64,000 nt of DNA from Bernardetiaceae bacterium (GCA_025056255.1 JANWVT010000013.1:1-64000), one strand, 5' to 3'; shown: positions 1-9,741, numbered from the stretch's first letter. Translations and numbers: made by a program. The notes: generated by a model from the sequence alone, not told the origin.

Positions 1-2
1 AG

Positions 3-305
3 GAATGGATTTTTGTAGAGCACATAGCCAAGGCAATGGCAGATACTTTTCGCGACGAATTACCCGACTACAATGCCCGCATGCAACTGAAAGCACACTT
101 TTTTGCCGACCTGCAATTCCTTACAGAGCACATGCAAGCATGGAAAGAGCCTTTTTTGGAAACCCTAAAAAGGTACTTGGAAGAGCTGCCCGATATTGCC
201 GATGAAGTGCTGGACGTACTCTACCTGTTTGCCGATGCCTCTGAAAACACATCGGAAGAAGAAGAGCGCGTTATTAACGACATACGCACGCAATTAGGCA
301 TTTGA
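3..305 (+). CDS. 5'-truncated conserved hypothetical protein, C-terminal part
   Basis: The reading frame is open from the left edge of the window (codon at position 3) to a TGA at 303-305, so the gene starts outside. An internal ATG at 36 exists, but the codons before it (reading EWIFVEHIAKA) continue the same acidic, helical style, so I treat them as coding. The visible 100 residues are charged and predicted alpha-helical, with no signal peptide, membrane segment or motif I recognise. The last 12 bases overlap the convergent hydrolase gene on the other strand. Function unknown. Confidence 0.6.
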   Translation, partial: EWIFVEHIAKAMADTFRDELPDYNARMQLKAHFFADLQFLTEHMQAWKEPFLETLKRYLEELPDIADEVLDVLYLFADASENTSEEEERVINDIRTQLGI

Positions 306-1082
306 AGAATCAGCAAAACGGATGCCTTTTGCTTTGGCTGCTGCATAAATGGGTTCGCCCAAATGCCCTAAGCCGGGAACATCGCTCATGCAATCGGTCA
401 GCACAATCATTTTTTGCGCCAACTCGGGGGCATAGTCCATTGCTTGTTTCAGGCTAGTAGCTACGCAGTGCGATTTAGCCTCCCCTGCTAAATACACATT
501 ATCATAAACCATTAAGTCGGCAATGAGCGAGGTATTCAACTGTGTTTCTGGGCGGTCGGCTACGGGAATCTGCGCCTGAAAAATGCCAAAATGTTCAGTG
601 AGTGGGTAGGTACCCTTTTGAATGGTTATGTATTGTTTGCCGCCGCGCGTCCATTGCCGAAGTGCCTCCATCAGCGTGTCGTCTATGGCACTGCCTTTGG
701 AGTGAGTCAGACAATGCTCGGGCCATATAAGATGTGGAAACTGCCCTTGTGCTTCCAAATCAGCCAAATATTGTGCAGCCTTTTCAGGTTCAAACTGCGG
801 TATCCAACGACCTGCTTGCACGTCGGCAAAGGTAATTTGGGTGAAAGGAGCAGGCGGGTTGCCGTTGCTGTCGCGCCAGAAGTTCGGATGCGAAATATCA
901 TTGACTGGGTGGCTGTCTATGGTTACAAAAATCTGCGCCAGTTCATTGCCTTTGCGTGTAATGAAGCGTGCCAGCCTTTGCATGTCTTCTACTGCACCGG
1001 GAACAAACAGTGCACCTTGCGGGTTGCAAAAATCGTATTGGGGGTCTATAATTAGCAGGGCATTTTGTGCTTTCATGGTCAT
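294..1082 (-). CDS. Nicotinamidase/isochorismatase-like cysteine hydrolase
   Basis: A 262-residue cytoplasmic alpha/beta hydrolase of the isochorismatase superfamily. The expected triad is visible: D13 in LLIIDPQYDF, K156 in TIQKGTYP and C206 in GEAKSHCVATS. A DSH motif (D56, H58) plus H65 matches the metal-binding site of PncA-type nicotinamidases. That makes deamidation of nicotinamide to nicotinate (NAD salvage) a reasonable guess, but the protein is some 50 residues longer than typical PncA, so another amide substrate is possible. Two starts are available, ATG at 1082 and ATG at 1076; either preserves the fold. It converges on the preceding gene with a 12-base overlap. Confidence 0.8.
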   Translation of the reverse strand: MTMKAQNALLIIDPQYDFCNPQGALFVPGAVEDMQRLARFITRKGNELAQIFVTIDSHPVNDISHPNFWRDSNGNPPAPFTQITFADVQAGRWIPQFEPEKAAQYLADLEAQGQFPHLIWPEHCLTHSKGSAIDDTLMEALRQWTRGGKQYITIQKGTYPLTEHFGIFQAQIPVADRPETQLNTSLIADLMVYDNVYLAGEAKSHCVATSLKQAMDYAPELAQKMIVLTDCMSDVPGLGHLGEPIYAAAKAKGIRFADSSNA

Positions 1083-1120
1083 AAGAATGGTGTGTTACCC
1101 TACATAACGTATTTTTTACA

Positions 1121-2446
1121 CTAAGGTTTCGCCAGTCGCTTGATATTGGCTCCTAAGGCATTCAGGCGTTTGTCGATGTGTTGATAGCCACGGTCAATTT
1201 GTTCAGCATTGTGAATCACGCTTTTCCCTTGTGCTGAGAGTGCTGCAATTAGCAGGGAAACTCCTGCGCGAATGTCGGGCGAAGTCATCTGAATACCACG
1301 CAGCGGATATTTGCGGTCTAAGCCGATGACCGTAGCGCGGTGGGGGTCGCATAGGATAATTTGAGCCCCCATATCTATTAGCTTGTCTACAAAGAATAGG
1401 CGGCTTTCAAACATTTTTTGGTGAATCAGCACCGTTCCTTTTGCCTGTGTGGCTGTAACCAGTACAATGCTCAGCAAATCAGGTGTAAAGCCGGGCCAAG
1501 GTGCATCGGCAATTGTCAGGATAGAGCCATCGAGAAATTTGTCAATATGGTAATGTTTTTGCGCTGGGATGTGGATATCATCATTTACAAAAACCATTTG
1601 AATACCCAAGCGCTGAAATACAGTCGGAATCAAGCCCAGCATATCTATGCGGGCATTTTTAATAGTGAGCTCCGATGCAGTCATAGCTGCCAAACCAATG
1701 AAGCTACCCACTTCAATCATATCGGGGAGCAAGGTATGTTCTGTTCCACCGAGGCTTTCTACACCGTCAATGGTGAGCAAATTGGAGCCAATGCCTGAGA
1801 TTTGTGCTCCCATTCGGTTGAGCATTGCGCAAAGTTGTTGCAAATAGGGTTCGCAAGCGGCATTGTAAATGGTTGTTCTGCCTTTGGCAAGTACGGCAGT
1901 CATTACTATGTTGGCTGTACCTGTTACCGAAGCCTCATCTAACAAGATGTAAGTACCTTTGAGTTGCGTAGCATCAATGTGGTAGAAATTGTCATCGGCA
2001 TCGTAGTTGAAACGCGCACCGAGTTTTTCAAAACCGAGAAAGTGCGTATCTAACCTGCGGCGTCCGATTTTATCGCCTCCCGGTTTGGGCATTTTACTTT
2101 TTCCAAAACGTGCCAACAACGGACCAAGAATCATGATAGAACCACGCAAGGCAGATGCCTTTTTGCGGAAATCTTCGGTTTCTAAATAATCTATGTTGAT
2201 ATTTTTAGCAGTAAAGCGATAACTTCTACCAGCAGGATGTTCGCCCAAATACTCTACGGCTACTCCTAAGGCGGCAAGCAGCTCAATCAGTTTGTTAACG
2301 TCTAAAATATCGGGTATGTGGTGAACAGTTACCGGCTCAGAGGTGAGTAGCACTGCACACAAAATTTGCAATGCCTCATTTTTGGCTCCTTGTGGAATAA
2401 TTTCGCCTTTCAGATGTGCGCCACCGCTTACTTCAAAAGTTGCCAT
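1121..2446 (-). CDS. murA: UDP-N-acetylglucosamine 1-carboxyvinyltransferase, Asp-type active site
   Basis: MurA (441 residues) transfers enolpyruvate from PEP to UDP-GlcNAc, the first committed step of peptidoglycan synthesis in the cytoplasm. The start at 2446 gives the usual N-terminus with K22-N23 (E. coli numbering is the same) in GAKNEALQ; the open frame extends further upstream but would overlap the thiolase promoter and looks non-coding. The catalytic loop reads PGGDKIGRRRLDTH: the Cys of E. coli MurA (Cys115) is replaced by Asp (D125 here). Asp forms are known from fosfomycin-insensitive MurA of Chlamydia and Mycobacterium, so intrinsic fosfomycin resistance is inferred. It is transcribed divergently from the thiolase gene. 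Confidence 0.95.
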   Translation of the reverse strand: MATFEVSGGAHLKGEIIPQGAKNEALQILCAVLLTSEPVTVHHIPDILDVNKLIELLAALGVAVEYLGEHPAGRSYRFTAKNINIDYLETEDFRKKASALRGSIMILGPLLARFGKSKMPKPGGDKIGRRRLDTHFLGFEKLGARFNYDADDNFYHIDATQLKGTYILLDEASVTGTANIVMTAVLAKGRTTIYNAACEPYLQQLCAMLNRMGAQISGIGSNLLTIDGVESLGGTEHTLLPDMIEVGSFIGLAAMTASELTIKNARIDMLGLIPTVFQRLGIQMVFVNDDIHIPAQKHYHIDKFLDGSILTIADAPWPGFTPDLLSIVLVTATQAKGTVLIHQKMFESRLFFVDKLIDMGAQIILCDPHRATVIGLDRKYPLRGIQMTSPDIRAGVSLLIAALSAQGKSVIHNAEQIDRGYQHIDKRLNALGANIKRLAKP

Positions 2447-2615
2447 GTACGGTAAGGGTTTTAGATGCAATTGTATAAATGCAACGGGCGACAAAAATAA
2501 AGATATGTTCTCATGAAACAGAACAATGCCTAACGAAAAACAACGTGTCCATTTTGCTTCGCCCAGAACAAGAACTAATAAATATTCGGCTTGCATAATA
2601 TTTTTTGAAAAATGC

Positions 2616-2646
2616 TTGGCGAGATAGGTGCATATGGTTAGATTTG
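2616..2646 (+). promoter_or_regulatory. Bacteroidota-type promoter of the thiolase gene
   Basis: CTTG (TTG at 2616-2618), a 20-bp spacer, then TAGATTTG (2639-2646), matching the TTG/TAnnTTTG form of Bacteroidota primary-sigma promoters. The expected transcript start leaves a leader of about 30 bases before the ATG at 2685. Confidence 0.5.
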
Positions 2647-2684
2647 CATAAACACCTAATTCCAGACATTTCAAACCGGTCATT

Positions 2685-3860
2685 ATGGACGCATATATTG
2701 TAGCAGGCTATCGCTCAGCCGTAGGAAAAGCAAGTCGTGGCGGTTTTCGCTTCACGCGCCCTGACGATTTGGCAGCCGACGTCATCAAACATTTGGTATC
2801 TTCTATTCCTCACTTTGATGCTTCCCGCGTAGATGACCTAATTGTAGGCAACGCTGTTCCGGAAGCAGAGCAAGGCATGCAAATGGCGCGCATGATTTCA
2901 CTGCTTTCGTTGCCTATCAACGTGCCGGGCGTTACTATCAATCGCTACTGCGGCTCAGGCGTAGAAGCCATTGCTATGGCAACTGCCAAAATAAAAGCGG
3001 GTCATGCCGAGTGTATTATTGCTGGCGGTACAGAATCTATGTCGCTGGTGCCAACAACTGGGTGGAAAACCGCTCTTAACTGGAAAATTGCTGAAAAACA
3101 TCCCGACTATTATCTGGGTATGGGACTAACCGCCGAGCAAGTGGCACAAGAGTTCAAAATCTCTCGCGAAAAAGCAGATGAATTTTCTTTCTACTCGCAC
3201 CAGAAAGCCATTGCAGCCATTCAAGCAGGCAAGTTTAAGGATGAAATTGTACCTATTACTGTTACAGAAACCTATGTAGATGAAACTGGCAAGAAAAAAC
3301 AACGCCAATTTGTAGTAGATACCGATGAAGGACCGCGCGCTGATACCTCCTTAGAAGCACTTGCTAAATTAAAGCCTGTTTTTGCTATGGGAGGACAAGT
3401 AACAGCTGGCAACTCTTCTCAAACTTCTGATGGCGCTGCTTTCGTAATGGTGATGTCTGAGCGGATGATGAACGAGCTGGGACTAAAACCCATTGCTCGC
3501 ATGATGGCTTATGCAGTTGAAGGAGTACACCCGCGTATTATGGGCATTGGTCCGGTGGCGGCAGTGCCCAAAGCTCTCAAACAAGCAGGTTTGAAACTAG
3601 CAGACATTCAGCTCATTGAACTCAACGAAGCCTTTGCTGCACAAGCCCTTGCCGTGATGCAGGAATTAGACCTCAACCCAGAAATTACTAACGTAAATGG
3701 CGGCGCTATTGCTCTGGGGCATCCTTTGGGTTGTACCGGTACAAAACTCTCTATTCAGTTGTTCAACGAGATGCGTCGGCGCAACTTAAAGTATGGCATG
3801 GTAACAGCTTGCGTAGGCGGCGGACAAGGCGTAGCAGGTATCTATGAATTACTGAATTAA
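2685..3860 (+). CDS. fadA: Acetyl-CoA acyltransferase (3-ketoacyl-CoA thiolase)
   Basis: A 391-residue cytoplasmic thiolase, full family length. The nucleophile C89 sits in [10 protein letters not shown], the His in [14 protein letters not shown] (H346), the second Cys in [10 protein letters not shown] (C376), and NEAFAAQ is intact. The family either cleaves 3-ketoacyl-CoA in beta-oxidation or condenses two acetyl-CoA. The degradative reading is favoured by an acyl-CoA dehydrogenase in the same window, although no hydratase/dehydrogenase partner lies beside it. It has its own promoter and terminator, so it is monocistronic. Confidence 0.9.
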   Translation: MDAYIVAGYRSAVGKASRGGFRFTRPDDLAADVIKHLVSSIPHFDASRVDDLIVGNAVPEAEQGMQMARMISLLSLPINVPGVTINRYCGSGVEAIAMATAKIKAGHAECIIAGGTESMSLVPTTGWKTALNWKIAEKHPDYYLGMGLTAEQVAQEFKISREKADEFSFYSHQKAIAAIQAGKFKDEIVPITVTETYVDETGKKKQRQFVVDTDEGPRADTSLEALAKLKPVFAMGGQVTAGNSSQTSDGAAFVMVMSERMMNELGLKPIARMMAYAVEGVHPRIMGIGPVAAVPKALKQAGLKLADIQLIELNEAFAAQALAVMQELDLNPEITNVNGGAIALGHPLGCTGTKLSIQLFNEMRRRNLKYGMVTACVGGGQGVAGIYELLN

Positions 3861-3884
3861 TTAACAGGTAACGTTCAATTGCTC

Positions 3885-3918
3885 AAAAACCGACAGATGG
3901 CAAATCTGTCGGTTTTTT
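3885..3918 (+). terminator. Intrinsic terminator of the thiolase gene
   Basis: A perfect 14-bp stem (3885-3898 with 3904-3917; core ACCGACAGAT) around a five-base loop, ending in a run of T. The A-run on the other side lets it also act on the minus strand for readthrough of nothing upstream; its main client is the thiolase mRNA. Confidence 0.85.
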
Positions 3919-3993
3919 GTTGCTTTTAAGAAAGCTAATTGTTGAACACCTAACAGTTGAGAGCAATTTGCCTACAGCATAGCAATTTGAACT

Positions 3994-4848
3994 TTACTTG
4001 CCTTTTTTGGCTTCCGCAATTAGCTTTTCATTTAGGCGAACGTAGTCGTTGTTATTGGCTTCTTTTGCCATTGCCATTGAGCGTTCAGCAGTAGCAATAG
4101 CTTCTTTGAATTTGCCGAGCTTGTATTCAATTTTAGCTTTTAGGTGAACTGTCCAGTACTGGGGTTGCCATTCTACCGACTTAGTAATCAGGTCGTAAGC
4201 ACGCACCATGTCTTTATCGTTGTCATATAAGTAGCTAGCAATTTGATAATACAAACCAGCATCTTTTTTAGGGTCTAAGGCACGTTCAATTTGTGCCATC
4301 ACTTTTTTGTCTACCTCTGTTTCAATGCGGAAGCGAACCGCTGTTTTCTCCCACATCAATTCTACCAGAGCACTGTTGGGTTTCAGGTCGGCAAAGTTGA
4401 TGGTAAAAGTCTCAACTGGGGTAGGTAGGGTTTCTGGTTTTACTTCAAAACGCACCGCATCTTCTTCTTGTTTGTAACTAAGCGTACTTGCATTAGGATT
4501 TTTGTTGAAAATAATTACCCAGTTATTTTGCCCGGGAATGGTAAATAGTGAGTAATCTCCTTTTGGAAGGTTTTTACCCGCAATAGTTACTTCGTCGGTA
4601 AAAGTAAACTTAGTTGCTGCATTAGCACCTGTGCGCCATAGCGCGCCGTAGGGTACTAAGTCGCCAAAAATCACGCGCCCTTTCATAGAGGGGCGGGAAT
4701 AAGACACGGTAATTTCTCCTAAACCCACTGCTTGCGTAATTCTGGCTGCTGGGCTGGGTTGGGGCGTATTTAACTGTTGAGCCTTTGCCGATGCTGCTAT
4801 GGCAAAAGTCATCAATACCCATACAAAGTGTTTCATGCTTGTTTTCAT
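3994..4848 (-). CDS. DUF2911 domain secreted protein
   Basis: A 284-residue protein with a signal peptide (MKHFVWVLMTFAIAASAKAQ, cleavage after AKA-Q likely). Residues about 25-170 form the DUF2911 domain, recognised by ITVSYSRPSMKGRVIFGDLVPYG-like spacing and the GALWRTGANAATKFTF stretch. The C-terminal part (about 190-280) is helical and looks like two TPR-type hairpins, ending lysine-rich. DUF2911 proteins are common in Bacteroidota and of unknown function, probably periplasmic. A TATTTTTG box at 4877-4884 (minus strand) lies about 30 bases upstream and could be its promoter. Confidence 0.85.
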   Translation of the reverse strand: MKTSMKHFVWVLMTFAIAASAKAQQLNTPQPSPAARITQAVGLGEITVSYSRPSMKGRVIFGDLVPYGALWRTGANAATKFTFTDEVTIAGKNLPKGDYSLFTIPGQNNWVIIFNKNPNASTLSYKQEEDAVRFEVKPETLPTPVETFTINFADLKPNSALVELMWEKTAVRFRIETEVDKKVMAQIERALDPKKDAGLYYQIASYLYDNDKDMVRAYDLITKSVEWQPQYWTVHLKAKIEYKLGKFKEAIATAERSMAMAKEANNNDYVRLNEKLIAEAKKGK

Positions 4849-4901
4849 TATGCTTATAGATTTTGATTTGAGCAGTCAAAAATACTTCAATATTAGGTCA
4901 A

Positions 4902-5117
4902 CTATTTCCTCAGTGCAGCTTGCTTGCGTTTTTTTTGATTAGTGCTCTCGTCTTTTTTCAGCATATTTTGGTATTTTTCCTTCCAAACTTGCTCTGGCAT
5001 GTAATGAGGGCAAGAAGAGCGCTTCTGACAAGAGGCAAAACTGATGAGCATCATCAGTAGCAGCTTAAAAACAATTTTTGACAAACATTGTTCATGCGTA
5101 GAAGATTGTGCTTTCAT
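4902..5117 (-). CDS. Small lipoprotein, unknown function
   Basis: A 71-residue protein starting MKAQSSTHEQ. The longer frame upstream would run across the start of the divergent kinase gene, so the ATG at 5117 is preferred. It has a short hydrophobic stretch ending in a lipobox (LISFASC-Q), so it is predicted to be exported and lipidated. The mature part is short, with SCPHYMPEQVW then a Lys/Gln/Arg-rich tail. I recognise no family. It is 45 bp from the kinase gene, divergently arranged. Confidence 0.6.
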   Translation of the reverse strand: MKAQSSTHEQCLSKIVFKLLLMMLISFASCQKRSSCPHYMPEQVWKEKYQNMLKKDESTNQKKRKQAALRK

Positions 5118-5162
5118 TTTGTCTCTGCTACCAACTAGCAACAATTTTACTAACTTTTCCAA

Positions 5163-7070
5163 ATGTTCGAAAACATTTCCATAAAGTACAAGATTACCTT
5201 CATAGCGCTGTTGGTAAGCATTATAGCATTGTTTTTTGCCATGTCGGTACTCTTTGTATTCGATTTGTTCAATAAAGAGGCCGAGATGTTGGATAATCTG
5301 AGGCAAAAAGCGCTGCAAATCCACGATAAAAACAAAGATTTAATGCGCTATCATATGCTTTCGCGGGTAGAGCGCAACATTCGCACAGCTATGCTCAACG
5401 AACCCTACATTACTACGGTGGTTGTTTATGACACAACAGGAGAAGCATTTTTTATTTATCGCCGCGATAGCAACAAACTAAACCAAGTGTTTAAACTGCC
5501 GCCAGACCAAGACTATCATGTGAGTATCTGGAACAATTCATTAGAAGTACATCAGCGCTATGTGAGCGACGAGGGTATCAAAGAAGGTGAAATCTACATT
5601 CATTCAGAACTTTCACCACTTTATGTGCGTGCTAAGCAATACAGTTACGTTTTTACTTTCACCTTCTTTTTAGCGCTTATTCTATCAATGCTGCTGGCTA
5701 CTTTTCTGCAAAAATTTATTTCACAACCTATTTTAGCATTAGCGGCTATGACCCAGCGCATTTCTAACGACCCCACCTATACTCCCCCCGACGATACCTC
5801 TACTCCCCGCACAGATGAAATAGGCGTTTTGATTCATAATTTCAACGAAATGCTCAAGCGCCTCAGGCAACAAAATGATGCACTGGTGCTGGCCAAAGAA
5901 CAAGCGGAGAGCTCTTCCAAAGCCAAAGAGCAATTTTTAGCAAACATTAGCCACGAGATCCGAACACCTATGAATGCCGTAATGGGCATGACCGATTTGT
6001 TGTTGGACACAAGGCTTACCCCTATGCAGCGAGAGTACCTGCAAATTATTCGCAGTTCCTCTGAAAATCTGCTGGTGATTATCAACGATATTTTAGACCT
6101 GTCTAAAGTTGCATCTGGCAAAATGACCTTTGAAAAGCAGCCTCTCTACCTGCAAAACATGATTCAAAATTTGGTTGTTTCCTACAAATCCAAAACCGAT
6201 GCAAAAGGATTACAGATTAATCTGGAAATAGATGAGTGCATCCCAACTGTACTCATAGGCGACTCTGTTCGGCTTAATCAGATTTTGGTCAATCTTTTCA
6301 GCAATGCTATCAAATTTACAGAAAGGGGCAGCATTACTATTGGCGCACGTTTGCTTGGCGTAACGGCTGAGAAAATTCATTTAGAAATATTTGTGCAAGA
6401 CACAGGCATTGGCATACCGGAACACATGCAACAGCATATTTTTGAACCGTTTACACAGGCAAGTAGTGATACGGCGCGCAAATACGGAGGCACTGGTTTG
6501 GGGCTTTCTATCTGTAAACAACTGGTTGAGCTGCAAGGAGGAAAAATTTACGTAGAAAGCAAGCCCGGTGTAGGAAGTAAGTTTACCTTTCAAATCAGCT
6601 TTGAAAAAGCTGCCCAAACAACCACCGATGTGACTGAGCTATCGCAGCCTGCCAGTGCTGCTGCCGAAGCAGTTGCCACAGCCGATGTCCGCATCTTGCT
6701 TGCAGAAGACAACGAGTTTAATCAGGTATTGGTAACTACCCTACTGAAAAAGTGGGGCATGCAAGCCACTGTTGTCAACAATGGTCGCCAAGCAGTAGAA
6801 GAGATACTTAGCCACGACTATGACTTGGTGCTCATGGACGTACAAATGCCTGAAATAGATGGCTACCAAGCCGCCCGACACATCAGACAACTCCCATATC
6901 CTAAAAAATCTAACATTCCCATTATTGCTATGACGGCTTCTGCACTCAAAGGAGAAGTAGAGCGATGCATGGCAGCCGGCATGAATGATTTTATTGCCAA
7001 ACCTTTCGATAAACAGCTGCTTCGGGATAAAATTCTCCGGTATTTGCCCGCTCGCGATGCAGATGAGTGA
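5163..7070 (+). CDS. Hybrid sensor histidine kinase with receiver domain
   Basis: A 635-residue inner-membrane hybrid kinase. Order: TM helix about 11-33, periplasmic sensor region about 35-158, TM helix about 160-183, HAMP about 184-240, HisKA with phospho-acceptor H264 in [14 protein letters not shown], HATPase with N box (NLFSNAIKF), G1 (DTGIGIP) and G2 (GGTGLGLSI), then a C-terminal receiver with D559 in [11 protein letters not shown]. The sensor region resembles small CHASE8/dCache-like inputs but I cannot assign a ligand. No HPt or output gene adjoins it; the HPt protein at the right edge of the window is a conceivable but unproven partner. Confidence 0.92.
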   Translation: MFENISIKYKITFIALLVSIIALFFAMSVLFVFDLFNKEAEMLDNLRQKALQIHDKNKDLMRYHMLSRVERNIRTAMLNEPYITTVVVYDTTGEAFFIYRRDSNKLNQVFKLPPDQDYHVSIWNNSLEVHQRYVSDEGIKEGEIYIHSELSPLYVRAKQYSYVFTFTFFLALILSMLLATFLQKFISQPILALAAMTQRISNDPTYTPPDDTSTPRTDEIGVLIHNFNEMLKRLRQQNDALVLAKEQAESSSKAKEQFLANISHEIRTPMNAVMGMTDLLLDTRLTPMQREYLQIIRSSSENLLVIINDILDLSKVASGKMTFEKQPLYLQNMIQNLVVSYKSKTDAKGLQINLEIDECIPTVLIGDSVRLNQILVNLFSNAIKFTERGSITIGARLLGVTAEKIHLEIFVQDTGIGIPEHMQQHIFEPFTQASSDTARKYGGTGLGLSICKQLVELQGGKIYVESKPGVGSKFTFQISFEKAAQTTTDVTELSQPASAAAEAVATADVRILLAEDNEFNQVLVTTLLKKWGMQATVVNNGRQAVEEILSHDYDLVLMDVQMPEIDGYQAARHIRQLPYPKKSNIPIIAMTASALKGEVERCMAAGMNDFIAKPFDKQLLRDKILRYLPARDADE

Positions 7071-7101
7071 GCGAAGTAGCAGTGTAACGCAAGTGCTTTT
7101 T

Positions 7102-8469
7102 TTAAAGATTGAACAACAATAAGCCAATAATGGCAAGCGACAACAACAAAAGCCAAATTTGCTGCAAAACGGAAAGTTGCCTCACGCGCATACCTTTACG
7201 AAAAAACATCTGGAAGGGAACTTGCAAATAAAAATAGACCGATACTACTGTGGCAACAAAACCCAATACAAATAAAAAAAGCAAGAGCGGTGCTTGTGTT
7301 TGTTGCCATTTTTGCCAAAGAGCTGAAAATACTACTAACTTGGCAGCAAACCCTGCTGTGGGGGGCAGCCCAATGAATCCTGCCATGGCTACAAGCATAG
7401 CAATACCTGCCAAAGGAACAGCGAGTCCTGTTCCGGCAAATGTTTTTATTTGTTGGCTATTGGTTTGGCGCTCCTTCCACGCCATTACAGCAAAAGCTAA
7501 AAAATTCATTAGCAAATACGCCCACAAATAATAAATCAGTGCTTCGGTATTTTGGGCAATGATTGCCGCCAGCAAAAAACCGGCTTGCGCAATAGCTGAA
7601 TAAGCCATTAGCCTGCGCATATTGGTTTGCCAAATAGCCGTTAGTGTACCTAATAACAAAGTAGCTAAGGCAGATACACCAAGCACATTGTCCATTTGTG
7701 GCTGATAAAGTATTGCAATGGCAGCCAACGCACCTACTTTGGGAACAACAGTTAAGAAAGCAGCCACAGGTAAATGTGCCCCTTGTAACACATCGGGCGT
7801 CCAAATATGAAATGGAACAGCAGAAGTTTTGAAGAGTAACCCTGTTAGAATGAGTAAAAAAATCAACTCTATACTCCATGCAGGTATGCCTTCGGGCACA
7901 TGTTGCAGTCCATTTAAGCTACCGCTAACATTCCACCACAGCGAAATGCCGTAGAGCATCAGTGCCGAAGAGAAAATGCCAAACAAAACATATTTCACGC
8001 CTGCTTCGATAGCCTGCTTATCAGCCGTAAAAAATACCAGTCCGTAACTACAAATCGAAACTGTCTCCAATGCTATCAGTAGTAGGGCAAAATGTTGAGC
8101 GCGTGCCAAAAGCAACAACCCCAATAGCACTCCACACAACAATACGTAATACTCTGAGCGAACAGGGGCAGCAGGAAAAACAACCCCCAACAATATGGTA
8201 AGCAAAACGCCACTAGTAAGCAACATCCCAAACTGACGCACCAGTGGACTTTCCACTGCCATGCTGAAAAAAAATGATGCTGTTGTTTCTACTGCTAAGA
8301 AACACTGACCCAACAGCAGTGTTGTCAAACCTGCCAGTGCAATTTTCAATAGTATCCTTTCATGATTTTTTACAACTATCTGCACCAATAGCAGCACAAT
8401 GATAAGGATTGCTACAACAATTTCCTGCCATAGCAATGCCATACTGCGCACAATATTTTCTGTCAGCAT
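7102..8469 (-). CDS. nuoN: NADH-quinone oxidoreductase subunit N
   Basis: A 455-residue, roughly 14-helix antiporter-like subunit of respiratory complex I. Proton-path residues are visible: E135 (LIALETVSICSYG), K159 (AGVKYVLFG), K214 with H221 (FKTSAVPFHIWTPDV) and K244 (VVPKVGALA). These are characteristic of NuoN rather than NuoL/NuoM, as is the length. It is unusual in standing alone: the rpsT terminator lies 20 bp upstream of its start and the convergent kinase gene lies downstream, so no other nuo gene is in its transcription unit here. It must assemble with subunits encoded elsewhere. Confidence 0.92.
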   Translation of the reverse strand: MLTENIVRSMALLWQEIVVAILIIVLLLVQIVVKNHERILLKIALAGLTTLLLGQCFLAVETTASFFFSMAVESPLVRQFGMLLTSGVLLTILLGVVFPAAPVRSEYYVLLCGVLLGLLLLARAQHFALLLIALETVSICSYGLVFFTADKQAIEAGVKYVLFGIFSSALMLYGISLWWNVSGSLNGLQHVPEGIPAWSIELIFLLILTGLLFKTSAVPFHIWTPDVLQGAHLPVAAFLTVVPKVGALAAIAILYQPQMDNVLGVSALATLLLGTLTAIWQTNMRRLMAYSAIAQAGFLLAAIIAQNTEALIYYLWAYLLMNFLAFAVMAWKERQTNSQQIKTFAGTGLAVPLAGIAMLVAMAGFIGLPPTAGFAAKLVVFSALWQKWQQTQAPLLLFLFVLGFVATVVSVYFYLQVPFQMFFRKGMRVRQLSVLQQIWLLLLSLAIIGLLLFNL

Positions 8470-8489
8470 AGAGATAGGCTATAAACAGA

Positions 8490-8512
8490 AAAGCCACCGG
8501 TAACAGGTGGCT
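8490..8512 (-). terminator. Intrinsic terminator of rpsT
   Basis: On the minus strand AGCCACC - 7-base loop - GGTGGCT (492-498 with 506-512 of this kilobase) is followed by TTTTCTG. It lies between rpsT and nuoN and separates the two transcripts. Confidence 0.7.
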
Positions 8513-8548
8513 GTTAATCATTTTGTACAATACCGACAGCACTTCCCA

Positions 8549-8806
8549 TTAGGAAGCCAAAGAAGCAACAAACTTGGTCAACTTCGATTTGTTGTTAGCT
8601 GCTTTTTTCCAGTGGATAATATTTTTCCGTGCTAAACGGTCGAGCTTAGAGTAAACCACTTTCAGCAGTGCTTGCGCTTCTTCTTTGTTGGTCATAGCGC
8701 GTAGCCGCTTAATGAGCGTGCGAGTTGTTTTATACTGATAGCGGTTGCGGATGCGCTTAGTTTCGTTAGAGCGAATTCTTTTCAGTGCAGACTTATGATT
8801 TGCCAT
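8549..8806 (-). CDS. rpsT: 30S ribosomal protein S20
   Basis: An 85-residue, strongly basic protein beginning MANHKSALKRIRSNETKRIR, the unmistakable S20 N-terminus. S20 binds the 5' domain of 16S rRNA during 30S assembly. Length and composition are normal. It is a single-gene unit with a good promoter (8857-8887) and a terminator (8490-8512). Confidence 0.97.
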   Translation of the reverse strand: MANHKSALKRIRSNETKRIRNRYQYKTTRTLIKRLRAMTNKEEAQALLKVVYSKLDRLARKNIIHWKKAANNKSKLTKFVASLAS

Positions 8807-8856
8807 TGCTCAGATATTTATCGTCAGAAACATTCGTTGCAAAACTTTTAAGGCTG

Positions 8857-8887
8857 CAAAGGTAGCAGCATTTTGCTTATTATCAAA
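8857..8887 (-). promoter_or_regulatory. Promoter of rpsT
   Basis: Minus-strand TTTG (8887-8884), 19-bp spacer, TACCTTTG (8864-8857): a textbook Bacteroidota promoter. It overlaps the last codons of the terC-like gene; the leader would be about 45 bases. Confidence 0.75.
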
Positions 8888-9611
8888 AGTTTGCGCCGCT
8901 TTTTTTCCGAAGGCGAATATTGAGCAACTCTACTACAAACGAATATGCCATAGCAAAGTACACATAACCCTTTGGAAAATGGAAGTCTAAACTTTCGGCA
9001 ACCAGTAACACCCCTATCATAATCAGAAAAGAAAGCGCGAGCATTTTTACTGTTGGATGTCGCTCCACATAGTCGCTAATTTGATTAACAAATGCCACCA
9101 TTACACCAATAGAAATAATAATAGCAATAGCCATGATGATAATTTCCTTCACTAAACCTATGGCAGTAAGAATGGAGTCGAAAGAGAATACAATGTCCAC
9201 AAAAATGATTTGCAGCATCACCCATGCTAAGCCAGTAGAGACGGTGTTCTTCAATTCTTCTTCGGTTTTACCGGCATGCTCCATTTTGGCGTGAATTTCG
9301 GAAGTGCTTTTAGCAATTAAAAAAAGTCCTCCTGCCATTAAAATAAGGTCTTTGCCGCTAAAGCCAATGCCCATCAAGGTCAACAAGTCGGCATTGAGTC
9401 CAATAATCCACTTGACCACAAGCAACAGCAGCAAACGCACTACTAACGCCGACAGCAATCCTACTTTTCTGCCTATAGGTTGCTGCGCAACTGGCAGTCG
9501 AGAAGCAATAATAGAGATAAAAATAACATTGTCTATACCTAAGACAATTTCAAGTGCGGTTAGAGTAAGTAAACTGATAATCCCTTCGGTTGTAAACAAT
9601 ACGTCGAACAT
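8883..9611 (-). CDS. TerC family integral membrane protein
   Basis: A 242-residue protein with about seven hydrophobic helices. Two family signatures are visible: ALEIVLGIDNVIF near residue 20 and FVDIVFSFDSILTAIGL in the middle, each with the acidic residues that line the proposed ion path of the TerC/Alx/MeeF group. Members export Mn2+ or other metals, or help load metal onto exoenzymes. No tellurite-resistance partners (terZABDE) are nearby, so a housekeeping manganese-related role is more likely than tellurite resistance. Confidence 0.85.
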   Translation of the reverse strand: MFDVLFTTEGIISLLTLTALEIVLGIDNVIFISIIASRLPVAQQPIGRKVGLLSALVVRLLLLLVVKWIIGLNADLLTLMGIGFSGKDLILMAGGLFLIAKSTSEIHAKMEHAGKTEEELKNTVSTGLAWVMLQIIFVDIVFSFDSILTAIGLVKEIIIMAIAIIISIGVMVAFVNQISDYVERHPTVKMLALSFLIMIGVLLVAESLDFHFPKGYVYFAMAYSFVVELLNIRLRKKSGANF

Positions 9612-9741
9612 GGTGTTTAGGCTGTAAAATGCGGCAATTTACAAGAAGCACGGGGAAAATGAGCAGATTAAAAACATTTCTTAGAACGTATGCATGCATA
9701 ACTTTCTGGGGCAATTGCATCTAATTCGCACAAAAAGCCAT

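Noticed and set aside
591-1055. 154-codon plus-strand frame
   Set aside because: Lies entirely antisense to the hydrolase with intact active-site motifs.
2447-2683. 79-codon N-terminal extension of murA
   Set aside because: The family start with K22-N23 fits the ATG at 2446, and the extension would cover the thiolase promoter.
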